From the NCBI RefSeq assembly GCF_000972845.2, contig NC_040017.1:25753606-25817605 (forward strand): a stretch of 64,000 bases of DNA, written 5' to 3'. Position numbers and translations under genes: made by a program. Numbering within the stretch: position 1 is the stretch's first letter; each line of letters starts with the position of its first letter. Under the pieces are notes generated by a model. That model was not told the DNA's origin, made no database searches, and worked only from the letters and a program-made list of their open reading frames with translations. This DNA comes from Larimichthys crocea (lineage: Eukaryota; Chordata; Actinopteri; Sciaenidae). Below, in pieces: positions 52,568-64,000 of this stretch.

Positions 52568-53173
52568 TATAAGGTGGCAACGCCAGCCGATATGCTCAGG
52601 GAGTGACAGGCTGCGTGGTCCCTCACGATTTACAATTACGAGTTTGGAGCAGGGATGAGTGCGCGGCTGTGCGTGGTCGCCCCCTTCGGTGCTACGCTAT
52701 AGTCCCTGCATGTGTCTGCCTGTCTGCAAGCTGCCTGTCCTTCATGTGGAGGAAAATACACAACTACATTTTTATCTAACAAGTGGGGCTCCCAAACACA
52801 ACCATGACTGATGCCCTCCTATTAAATTTATGACTTACTATTGCGTAATTATTACCAGCTATAAGGTCATAATCAGTCACAATTAGGACTTAACCACTCA
52901 ATATATAATATATTGTTATAATATTAAGTCTGTACATGGAAATGACTTTCTGTAATCTGCTTCTGGCTTATTCCATAATATTACTAATTATTAAGTCGCC
53001 ATCAATCCAAATTAAGTTAGTGTTGTTTACTGTAATTGCGTCCTACCACATGATGTGATGAAGTGTTACTGAAGCTGAACCATGTGAAATCACTCTCTCT
53101 GGTCTGTTTTATGAATACTCTGAACTGTTTTAATTGACTACTGAGAATTAGAGACAATAAAGAAGCATTTAAA

Positions 53174-53246
<73 letters not shown>
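53174..53246. repeat. (CTAT)n / GATA-type tetranucleotide microsatellite
   Basis: About 73 bp, eighteen pure units, a typical length-polymorphic locus. Confidence 0.98.
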
Positions 53247-53505
53247 ATTAACCTGTGGTTTAATTAAGCAGGAATTCTCGTGGTAAATTATTCTTTAAAA
53301 TAAAGTATATAAAAATATATACACACACACATATATTTATATATGCATGATTAAGTTTTAATATCAGGTAGATGATTCATTGATGAAATCCTCTTAAATG
53401 AATGCAGTAGGTAATAAGCAGCATGTTGTTGAAGACTCGTTATTGGCGACAGATTATCAGAAAATATCAAGTGATAAAAACGTTACCTGTACTTTTGATT
53501 TTTTA

Positions 53506-53548
53506 TCTGTCTGTCTGTCTACATGTATCTATCTATCTGTCTATCTAT
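53506..53548. repeat. compound TCTG/TCTA tetranucleotide repeat
   Basis: TCTG units followed by TCTA units with a short interruption; leads directly into the ATA repeat. Confidence 0.9.
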
Positions 53549-53553
53549 AAATC

Positions 53554-53554
<1 letters not shown>

Positions 53555-53595
<41 letters not shown>
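53555..53595. repeat. (AAT)n trinucleotide microsatellite
   Basis: About thirteen to fourteen units. Confidence 0.97.
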
Positions 53596-54929
53596 CATGC
53601 TCTTTGGAATTTTAAGAACTAATTGGGAAGGTTTTTGGCATTTGTACATTTTTAAATTATTCACATTGTTTAAGTTACAAGTTTAAATGTTCAGGGTAAA
53701 TAGTAGCAGCAGTATAATCAGCTCTAAGTGTTTAACTTGTTTGTGAGTTCTTGATCAATATTTAAGAAGGAGCAGCAGCGTCTGTGAGGTTTTTCTATTT
53801 AAACTTTGGTTGAGTTTTATTCTAGTGAATGAACACAGTGAGATATTAACAGGTTTCCTTTCTGTCCTCATAGACAGCCTAAGTGTGCCAGCACACAGCT
53901 AAAGATTTCAGCATCTGACAACATGCCCAAGTCTCTGCTGAAACCTCTGACACAAGGTTAGCGAGGAAAAAGACCATCTGTCGTGTTCCTTCTGACAACA
54001 CTTTTGTCTTGCCAGGTTCTGATCCTAAAATCCAGCGCCATATACTTATCTCCAAATTCTAGTTTCTCCTTGTGGGTTAAAAAGACCGGTCAAGAGTTCC
54101 TGGCCCTGGAAGTGTGTTTGGTCACCGAGTGAACAAGAGAGGGGCCATGTGTGGCCTTTAATTCACTGCATTGTCTGCCAAAAGCTAATCTTGGCCAGGC
54201 TCAGCGTCTTACTGCTCACGGGGGCTGTGAATGGATGAGTGAAAAGTTAAATATGCTTTCAAATGTAAAACTGAAGTCTGGCGCGGTATTGTGGTCGTGT
54301 CATTGTGGGACTGTGAGATTTGCCGTTGACCCAGGCAACAGGAGGAGAGGGGCCGGTTTCAGTTTAAGAAGCTGCATTCAGGCTCATGTTTGCAGGTGCT
54401 AGGCAGTAATTCACTGGTCATGCACCACTTTTTTTTATGTGGCCCCATGTGTGAAAAATAAATGGATGCAGGTTACATCTTGCAGTTCACCGTGGTAGTC
54501 TGTATCCAGCCATTAAACATAATTGGGGGCATATCAGATATCAAGCGCACATATTTTAAATCGGAGTTCTATAATGTTAATTATATAATGACGCACCAAT
54601 TGTGCCGTTTTAATCCAGCCAGCCAAACTCCAATTAGGTAATTTAGTCTGATTACAAAATCACATTTTCAGGACCTTTGCTGTTTAAACTAATTCAAAAA
54701 CTATCTCCAGTCAGCCTGTCATTAATCTTTATTTTTATCACATCAACGTGTGAGCAATCTGACACTGTGAAAGAGGTTCTTCTTAGTGACGAACCTTCAA
54801 ATAATTATTACCCACATTGCACAGTTCATTACTGCTCCACTGTGTTGGTTAACTGCTCAAATAGTGTTGTAGGAAGGACGAGGATGTTTTCAGTAAAGAA
54901 CCTTTAAAACTCAACTTACACAGCCCAGA

Positions 54930-55500
54930 TCCATAAAAGGCAGACGGACACATATACTAGCTGGTAAACATGGTGAAACATCTAGCAGCTAAATGGACAG
55001 ATACTTCCTGAAGGTGTTGACAAGACTAAAAGAGTTAATATTGGACGTATTGGCCGGTCTCCAACATGAATGACGACGTTGCTGGATGGATAAACAACCA
55101 ACTGTTGTCCAACGTAAGATGAAGCTTTAATGATCTCTGTGGTGAAACTGGGTCACTGTAGCAGCAAAGATTAATAAGAAAAAGCACAGAAAATAAAATA
55201 TAAATAAAAGAAATAGAGAATAAAACACCATTGTCAGAGAGATGTTAAGCAGCACTGCATTTAAGAAGTATAAAATGTCCACAGTAGAAACTGGAAAGCA
55301 CTTAGAGATCAAACCTCTGCCAACACTGAACATTATTCCTGTCACTTAATTTTTAATTGATTTCTTGGCCATCCCCTTACGATCTTGAATTAAGTCTGTA
55401 TCTCCATTAGTTTCAGCAGTTCAGTAGTTATGGCTACAAAATATACTGTCTATTGGAAGTCCTACACCTGGATCTGAGGACGTCCTGTTGGCAGCCAGAA
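54930..55500 (+). repeat. dispersed-repeat-like segment upstream of tenm4
   Basis: The segment contains CATGGTGAAACATCTAGCAG, later GAGTTAATATTGGACGTATT, then an A-rich stretch near 55170-55230, then AAACCTCTGCCAACACTGAA. The order resembles repeats I recall from percomorph fish genomes. No coding frame is kept. Family and exact ends cannot be given from this sequence alone. Confidence 0.4.
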
Positions 55501-58500
55501 CTACAGCCCTAACAAACAAGGTGGACACTTAAGACTACAATAAATTCATACACTAAAAGTATAAAATTGTTGCTCTCGGCTTCAAAATCATACAAAAAAA
55601 AAAGAGAGTGAGGATATATATTCAACAACAAATGTATTCATATCACAGCTGTACAGCTGTTCTCCTCATCAAAACTCCAGATGGAGATATAGTACCTGTT
55701 CAAAGAAGTGACAGTTATGTAATGTAAATGTGCATGGTCGTCTGCTCTCATAATCACCGCTGTAATTACAACATGCTGCGTATATATGGAGACAGCATAC
55801 ACAGAAATATGTTTTTAACTGCGACACTGATCCATCGCTTTGTCATTAGATAGTGGACGTATCAAATATCAGATCAAACTGTTGACAAAATGATTTGATC
55901 TGCGGTAGCAGTATAACTTATGAACTATTTAAAGCAATAGTGCATTCGCATATAATACATTTAAGTAGTCTTCAACACTGTGTAATATTCAAAGAAAAAA
56001 TGTGTTTGCTTTTAAATGAAGGTTTAGTGTTATAACTCAAATTATATGCCCCATAAAACTCCTAATTAGGGAACGCTTGGCTATGCTGTACTCCCACTCC
56101 TTGTCTTCTGTTTCCGATTTCTTTGTTAATGAACAAAGGAAATGATTAGAAAACACAACAATTCTCTGTGTGGGGTCCTTTATTCCTGATATTGGTTACA
56201 CTATGAAGCGTGGAGAGATACTGACGGACGTGAACTTTCGCTCCACTGCACTTCAAGCTACATTGGAGATATTTTTGCACAAAAATTTGCACATAGCTAA
56301 CTAATGCTTCATCTGACCAAATCAAAATGACAGGTGTGTAGGTGTATGGAGAAAAGTCTCTAATTACACATAATTGAGTCTGTGCAGATTCAGAAATAGT
56401 AATTTATGCGCCACAGTGAGTGCTGAATCAAAACAGCAAAATATAAACTCTGGACTGAAAAACATCAGCTCTGTGCCCAGATGATTTAGATATTTTGTCT
56501 CTCGTGTCCTTTCAGTCGTATTTGAGGACAAAGAGTGGCGGCTTATACCATTAGCTGAGCCTGAACGAACTCAAATCACCTTTGCTCTTTTTCCGAATGC
56601 TCAAACCAAACCATTTTTAAATATTTACATCTCGTTGGAGACACTAATGTTTGGTGCATACATTAGCTCCGATGTTGCTTAAGTACTCTGTGCATGTTCA
56701 GTTTATTGCTTCTTCAGCTTGATGACTGAAGCCCTGAATCACTTAGTACCTATAGTCTCTTCTTTATGAGCCAGATTCAGTATCAGTGTATTAGTACTAG
56801 TGTCCAAACTGTGGTGGCTGCTTTAAGAATTTCAATAACAGTATCAGACTAGCAAAATAAGCTCAATATGCTGTTCCTGCTGCAAATACATTTTCAATTC
56901 AGAGACCAAAACGATGTGTCATAAACACAACTGTGCTTAATGGCTATAAGGAAGGAAACAAAGAAGACTCGTTAAGAGGAGACTGATGATACAGATGCAC
57001 AACAACTGCACAGAAGATCCAGTATTAAAGAGCTGGAAGAAATATTGTATCACACAGGACGCTTAAAATAAATAAATAAGCAGGAAACTTAAAACTCAGT
57101 TCAGTTTTTTTGTTAAAAACAACAACCCAGTTTCCATCAGACCGAGACACGACCACATGTGTCGCTCAAAGAGAGGACAAAAGTGTGCAACCATTACGCA
57201 TCTAAGAATAGTGGCAAATTATACTTTGACAAGTTTGACATTTACAATTGCCGCTTATTACTGATTAGATTTAGAATTCATATTCATGGTTCAATATCGG
57301 AAACTAATAAAAGATTTCTAAGAACCACCATTATCTCAATTACATTGCGCTATACAAACCTGGAGCAGCAGGGGCGTGATGTAGTGCTCACTGCAGCACG
57401 GCACCAACACCACCCCTGTGATAGGAACAGCCCCATTTACTCTAAATCACCTTTTCCAGTTCATTGGTCCTGATTTGGGAGCGCGTTTGGTCCTAAAATG
57501 TTTGGTAAATTACTATTAGAAAAACTTTGAGCTGTGATACTCGTTAATCTTCAGCTTTATTTCTAAATTGGCCACTTAGGAGCAACTTGGCCTAAGCAGA
57601 CTTTGTAAATTCAAACCCAGTTCAGGGTTTGGATTCATTCAGCCCTGCTGCCACTTTGAGTGCAGCTGGAAAAAAAAACAATTTTTAGAGCATTCAGTTT
57701 CTTCTTCTTTTTTTTTTTGTGATATTCTCTCAAGATCCTTGTGTTGACAGCAAGTGAAATCCCACTTCCAATTGTTTGTTTGTTTGCTTTCAATTTTTTG
57801 CAAAACCAGTTTTCAGGATTCTCTCGTCAAATTGCCAAAAGCCAGCTCCCATCACAACTTTCTTGCATGGCAAACTTTCGCTGCAGTTCCTATGCTTGTC
57901 AATTCTGAACTATTCCCCTCAAACTGTAATAGGATCAGGGCTCCAAGCTGCTTCCACATGATTGATGAAAGATTAAAAGGATTGTTGAGATTGAAGGCAC
58001 ATTTAGCTCCCCGCTGAGGTCCAATTTCTTGTCCTTGTGCTGGCAGTAGGGCTGCCACCATGCAGATGAGAGGATCACTGCAGTGAATGACGATAATGTG
58101 AAATGGTTGTGAGAAAGTCTCAGAGACGTGGCGATAGGGACAAGCAGGCAATCATTTCTAATCGGACCATTCTCTTTCCTCAGGAGAACTCGTGTCAGCG
58201 ATGGTCACGGAGGTGAGGGGAAAAATAGCAGTGCGAAGAGAATAGGAGAAAAAAAAATGTGAGCTTTCAAACGGCTGTGAAATGATGTGATAATAATGCT
58301 GATTTCTGCTGTTGTGATCATATACTTGTTTAACCCCTCGGGAAACGTATGACAGTTTCTTGATTGAAGACAAATGGCCTTACGCAAACCCAATTATCAA
58401 CTTTTTCGTCGAAGCTGTCACAGTCAAGAGCATTCCCACATGCCCTCGCTTTGTCCTTCATGCATAAGTACATATAGGGTTGATTTATGTTATGCGGCGC

Positions 58501-61500
58501 GCATGGATCTTATATATTAAGAGTTTTTCTTTAATTTAAACAGCAGAATCTAGAACAACTGCTCTTTCAATCACAATCACAATCTGAATCTTTGCTACAG
58601 ATTTTTCTAAGATGAAGGTTGAAGAAGTGATGAATGAAGGAGTTTTCCTTCAAACATGTGAAACACATATGGTCAGCTGTCGTCTCTATTGCCCCGCAGG
58701 GTGTCCATGTCTAGATTAATGTGTGGGAATCCTGTAATTAGAGGTCATACAGCTAAATAAAGTAATAATAAAGTGAAATGAGGTGGTAACGTATGATTTC
58801 CACAGGGTAGGATGTTCTCAGTAGCCTCGTGTAATTATGTGGAGCGTAACATATACATTTAAGCACCTTGGAGTGTCAACTAGTCATTAACACTGGATAG
58901 ATTCACTTCATCGAAGCGCTTTATTAATGTATTTATTGACTTTAGAAGGTTGCAGCTTATTACAACTTGTGTCATTGTGCTCACACTAACTTGTGTGAAG
59001 GCGCACGGGCTGACTCATTCTTATGAAACAGAAACGCCGGCTTTTGTCCTTGAAATTCTGTCATCCCCGTGACCCGAGCCATTGCTCCACGGAGGCAACA
59101 TATGATTAGTGGCGACCAACAGAGATAACGACTGCATGTCCGTCAAAATCAAGTTGCAGCTCGGCGCCCTGACTGCGTCGTCTTAATATGAGCTGAAGTG
59201 TGGCGTCAGGGTCTAAGGTCAATTTACAGATTCAGCAGTGCATTAAGTCAACGCCTAAACCAGCTCACCGCTACTGACATTTATTAAATATGTGGCCCTA
59301 AGCAGAAAATAGCTGAACATGTCACCAGAGACACCTTCAGAAACAGGCTATTTGAACAGTACAGCAGCTTATGCACTGATGCATGCAAATATGCTGCTGG
59401 ATGCAACACAAAGATGAATTATAAAGCAGGCTTAGCTTGCAATAAATTACATATACTCAGGGGTGGACACTTACACATACGTCATCATAAAGGAGTGAAA
59501 CTTTTTTTTTTTCTTATCCAATTTTCTTAAAAGAAAGACTAGATCCTTGTTGAGTCAATTGAAAGAGACAATCTCCAGGCAGAGTGCTGCCTAATTCAGA
59601 GCTAGAGAAAAAAGCCCTTGATCAGTTCATGGTGTATGGTCTGAATATGAATGTAATCAGGATTTTTTTTGCTTGGATCTCACTCTAAAAGACCACTCAA
59701 AGCCATCAGCTATTATCAGCCAGTGAGCAGCGTCTGTGGTCTGACCTCATCCACTGCACCGTCCCTCACAAAATGGCAGAGTTATGACTGGCGTAGAGGG
59801 GAGCTGAGCTCCTCGCCTTGTAAATGAGTGCGGCGCGTAACAGAGTCTTCATGCGTGTCACGAACCGCCCATCATTACTTTTACAGGGGTTGATTTGAGT
59901 CACAGCCTAACATATGGGTTATGGTGCCTCAGACCGTAGACACGGCATGCATAATACGAACAGATGCATTCCAAAAAAACACAATACCGAGGCAAGTTTG
60001 TGCAATGTAAGGAAGACATAACTTACAGTACATCTTAGAAAAGTTTAGACTAGAGCGGCAACACAACAAAGATTATTTATTTTTCTTGTCACAATCATGC
60101 ATAACATATATAATGTCCTTTCTAGCATTAAGGAGAAACTACAGTGGAGAAAATGCCAATGCTTAGTTTGAAGATAAAATGAAAACATAGTTATTTATAT
60201 AATATTCCATTTCTACCATTTTATGTGAATGGTGCCCCCCTACGAGCATGATTCATTCACTGCAGCCACACGTTATTTGTCACGTCACATTTTTTTTTAA
60301 CAATGATGGAAAAATCTGAAGGCCGTCCATCATTTTGACAGCTCAACTGTAATGCTGAGTGATTCACATGCGACGCTGTCAATAGCCACACGTAGACCAC
60401 CTGTGGCAGACTCCCCTGTCCAGTTGGTGGCAAGTGCGCATGTTAATTAGCTTCTGCCTGGTCGTCTTGTCTTTGATCCCAACGCAAGACCCACGTTGTC
60501 TGGCTGGTTTCAGCGTCACATCAGCAGCCCGAACTGCTACAAAGCCTGCTGGCTATCGCACATTTTCACAGCAGCTGCGCATCCGAAGTTTCTTTGGAGA
60601 GCCGGAGAGTATTTGTGATGTGTTTGATAAACAAGGTGAAAAAAAAAAGGGATTTATGTGTCTCAGGATGCAGCAGCTAATGTCATGGGACAGGCCTGTC
60701 TCCGAGAAATTGTGTTTATATACAACTAATTTGCAAGAGCAAATACATTTTGAGGGATTATGTCTGTCGACAGCATGTAATTATGAAAACAACTTAGTAA
60801 TATGCATATTTATATTCTAGGAGACTGGGTTGTATGGACGGAGCAAGTGACAGCAAGGAGGCAAAAATCATTCGACTATGGTGTGATGTTGACATGAAAT
60901 ATTACTGCATGGTCAGTGTATCTTTTGTCTCCATGTCCTAATAAATGCATAACCTGTGAGTTCTGTATTCTGTTATTGTGGCCGAGTTGTTTTTGAAAAT
61001 AAAATTAAATAAGCTGTATGGCTCATAATCAAATTACAAAATGATGCTTTTATCCAAAGACAGAAAATGACAGGTAATAATTAATTATCACCTCATTTCT
61101 ACGACCCTGCCTGTCAAAACATTGGACAAGAAGAAAATCCAATGCAACCAATCAACCGCATATCATCACAGATCCTATATTTTCAAGCAACGTTGCTTTC
61201 AGGGAGCTTTCAATATTAATTGTAAACATTCGTGTCTGTTTATAGTTGAATCACCAGCTTCTATTCTTAGAGTCTTTTCACGTTAAAATTAGCAACAGCA
61301 GCAATTACTCTGTCTTTGACTGTCATCACCTAGACGACAGTCTCCATAGACACCAACTGCAAACTCCAGCTGGTGTCTTAAGAGTTACTGTGTCAGGTTA
61401 ATAATAACAACAAAAAAACATGTATGTTTCAGACTTTGCCGAGGTTCTGCAAGGACTCACAGCTGATTTTTTTGACCTCCAGCAACACAGCAGGGAAAAG

Positions 61501-63785
61501 TAATTTCAAGACATGGATACGTTCACATTTAAGTCTTGCCTAAAGCAGCTTGAACATCGTATAACAGCAGATTATGTCTTGTAAATTCAGTTATTCTCAT
61601 GACGTATTAGCCTACGCAACAGAGAATCACAAAGTGAGAGTCAGGTAGCAGCTACAGCCAATCCAATCAGCAAGCTGTTTGATGATGTTGACAATTTCAA
61701 GAACTGCACCTTGAAGTAAAACTCGACTCTCCTTTCAGAAAACTGAATTATAACTCAAAGACAGCCAAGACACGTCTAATATATAGAAGATCTGAATCAT
61801 TTCTTCACCTGTAATTAACCTGTATGTCATTTTAATAAATGGCCTTTGAGAATGCTTTGAAACCAAGCAAGGTATTTCGTCCTTGCCCTGTTAATCTAGC
61901 TTTTTATATATTCTTGGTAATTCGTTTAGTACTACCCCAGATCAGTGTTGATCTCACAGACTGGGTGTAGTGGAATTTCAAGCTTGCCCCATTATGTTCA
62001 TTGTTAGCATTCAGTGGAGTAATTAAGCTTTTTTATAAAAGGTTTGGCTAAGAGACTCTTGTCTTTGCTGCACTCGAGATCAAGTGGCTCACAAAGTGTG
62101 TGAATCACTTAATATACAGTGTCACCAAGAAAAACCTAAACATCACGAGGCAGCCAGCTGCAGATATAATAAATGGATTAGTATGATTAACTACCATTTT
62201 CACTTTTTATATCTTGATACTTTTAAACTGTGAGGGGCTAATTGTCATTCGTGTCAGTGATTTCTTGCAGCCAAAAATACTCATTACGGAGCTCTGTCCT
62301 CTATTGTCTGAGCTTAATAAAGAGTTTGACATTAGCAGATGATGTAGAAATTCAAAGACCTTAAGATGATACAATGAAGGAGAAATGCTTGAAACATTTA
62401 GAAACATTCAGTAAAACTGGCTGATGATTTGACTGCTTCTGTTTAAACATCTTATGTTGAATTTAAATGAAACATTAAATGAACGCTCGCTTGTTTATCA
62501 AGTCATATTCATTCAGCGTAGTATCACTCCATATTTTTCCCCTGGTCATCCATGTACCACCTCCAGTGCTGCTCTTCCCAGAGCGTTAAACGTCCGATTA
62601 CATTTTCAGACATTTATATACAGCATTCTAAAAAGAGTACTGGATGAGCGCTGTATGAATGATGAATATAACTTAAAACAATCGATTGGATATTAGATAT
62701 CTATTGAAGGATCAGATTTTTGCATGCTGCGGTGCTGATTTCAATAGCTCTTAAGTGTTTTACTGTATTCATACGAATCCATACTAAATCTGTAACTCAA
62801 GAAAAACAAAACGCTCAATATTCATCGACAGGAATCACTGTACTTTAGTTTAACCTTTAATTATCCAGGAAGAAGCACATTCCAGCACGCTATGAGCAGA
62901 TATAATATATGATCAATATTATGGATGGTATGCAGAGATATTCAAAGCTCAGCCATTCTCACTACTACAAACCTGCATAATACATTATTCTGTGGTGCAC
63001 TTTGGTCGGACGCATTCATTTAAGAAACAGTGTAAAATGCTCAGTCAGCAGGCAGGCTGACACAGTTATATGTAGAGTATTTTATATGAGATTACAAACT
63101 GAAACAATATCCCCCCTTTGTGACAAACTGACTGCTGTTCCTTCATTGCCTGCAGTTTAATAAATTTGTCCTGGCAGTATGTTCTTGTTCTTTCACATGA
63201 CTTTCAAAGCAAACTCTGCTGTGTCATAATATGCGTTTCCAGACGAGCTGTAAGGTCAGGAGGTGGGACTTTTCACTATCCAATCAGCTTATTTGAACAA
63301 CTGAAAGATCCTTTTATTGAGAAACTACTTTTTTTCATCCACATAGAAAAGCAGCTCCCATCATACTGGCTTTGTACCAAATTAGCACCGATGCAGAAGA
63401 GCTCTATTCTATTACGTATTGACCAGTGGAGACTGTGTTTCCACCCACTCGCTCACTGCCTCCAGCAAAGATCATGTGAGATGACCCGACATGTCATATG
63501 ACCCCATCCGGGGGCAGCACCTGTGAGTTTCCTCAGAGAGCTGCGCGCCTGATAAATGAGTCTGCGCTGACGAGCAGCTGATGGAGTGGCTAGCAAAGGT
63601 CATGATGCTAGAGGAAGTTCCATTCTGCTCTCTCATTTCAATTTGGACCAACGCCGCCTTTTTGCAAATGCCTGATAACCTCAGTCAGAGGTCAGCCTGG
63701 TGGAACCAAAATCCATCATTTGGTTCAGACCTTTTCCATTACCTTGAGTTCAAATGAAACTTGTTGGTTCAAGCAACACTGGTTT

Positions 63786-63799
63786 AAAAAAAAAAAAAT
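63786..63799. repeat. poly(A) run
   Basis: About fourteen A. Confidence 0.85.
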
Positions 63800-64000
63800 A
63801 AGGGAGGCATCTAATTTAGTGCACTGTGTGTCTTCCAAATTAGGTTGCGTGCCGTTTTCACTTAGGTGTAGCTACTGACTAACAAGGCCCCGCAGGGTGG
63901 TTAGTAGCAATAGATGCTGGAGGCATGCAGAGGACTTTTTTCCTTGACATAGCCTATATTTCTTTTTCTCTTTCACGCACCCATTGAGTCGAAACACCAC

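Larger units (their letters stand above)
51740..52730. promoter_or_regulatory. CpG-island-like promoter region
   Basis: CpG dinucleotides are frequent here (for example around 51875-52025 and 52440-52700), while they are sparse in most of the surrounding AT-rich DNA. The island overlaps the probable first exon of tenm4. Local sequence includes GC-rich blocks near 51925-51965 and 52625-52690. No convincing TATA box at a fixed distance was found on the minus strand; a TATAAG on the plus strand at about 52569 lies beside a (GA)n tract and has no visible transcript attached. Dispersed CpG-island initiation is therefore more likely. Promoter function is inferred from composition and position. Confidence 0.6.
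52750..64000. other. probable intergenic DNA upstream of tenm4
   Basis: No recognisable gene on either strand. The stretch holds a compound tetranucleotide/trinucleotide microsatellite (53174-53595), a dispersed-repeat-like segment (about 54930-55500) and simple A/T runs. The longest open frames (for example 60434-60820 plus, 128 codons, and 63166-63501 plus) show no family resemblance or splice support. Confidence 0.6.

Noticed and set aside
60434..60820. A 128-codon plus-strand frame with a signal-peptide-like start.
   Set aside because: The rest shows no recognisable domain, and there are no convincing splice sites or neighbouring exons.

Overview
The window looks like vertebrate nuclear DNA, most likely from a ray-finned (percomorph-type) fish. 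It is AT-rich and almost entirely non-coding. It has many simple repeats, a few degraded non-autonomous DNA transposons, and GT-AG splice sites around the only clear coding sequence. The species assignment is inference; no species-diagnostic sequence was identified.

The only gene I can support is the 5' part of a teneurin gene on the minus strand, best matched to tenm4 (odz4/ten-m4). Two coding exons are visible. The first (20531-20817) carries the start codon at 20753 and residues 1-74. The second (18815-19087) carries residues 75-165. Both have clean splice sites and they join in phase (phase 1 into phase 1). Together they encode the start of the cytoplasmic Ten_N domain. The transmembrane segment, EGF repeats, NHL and YD-repeat regions must lie beyond the left edge, because no further coding exon was found in 1-18814.

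From right to left, in the direction of transcription: 52750-64000 is probable upstream intergenic or distal regulatory DNA. About 51740-52730 is a CpG-rich island that looks like the promoter. It contains a probable non-coding first exon ending at 52144 in a strong GTAAGG donor, with several upstream ORFs. Next comes a roughly 31 kb first intron (20818-52143). It contains a recursive-splice-like AG/GT junction at 51523/51522 and several repeat clusters. Coding exon 1 follows, then a 1443 bp intron carrying a 497 bp TA-flanked MITE, then coding exon 2, then a long intron leaving the window.

Nearly all the other open frames are short, lack family resemblance and fit chance ORFs in non-coding DNA. 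The most interesting material is regulatory: the composite 5' leader with a uORF overlapping the start codon, the ratchet-like splice junction, the intronic MITE, a foldback repeat cluster at 27980-29560, several perfect short hairpins and a G-quadruplex motif. I found no CRISPR array, rRNA, tRNA or prokaryotic system. I saw nothing that I would call a new biological system.
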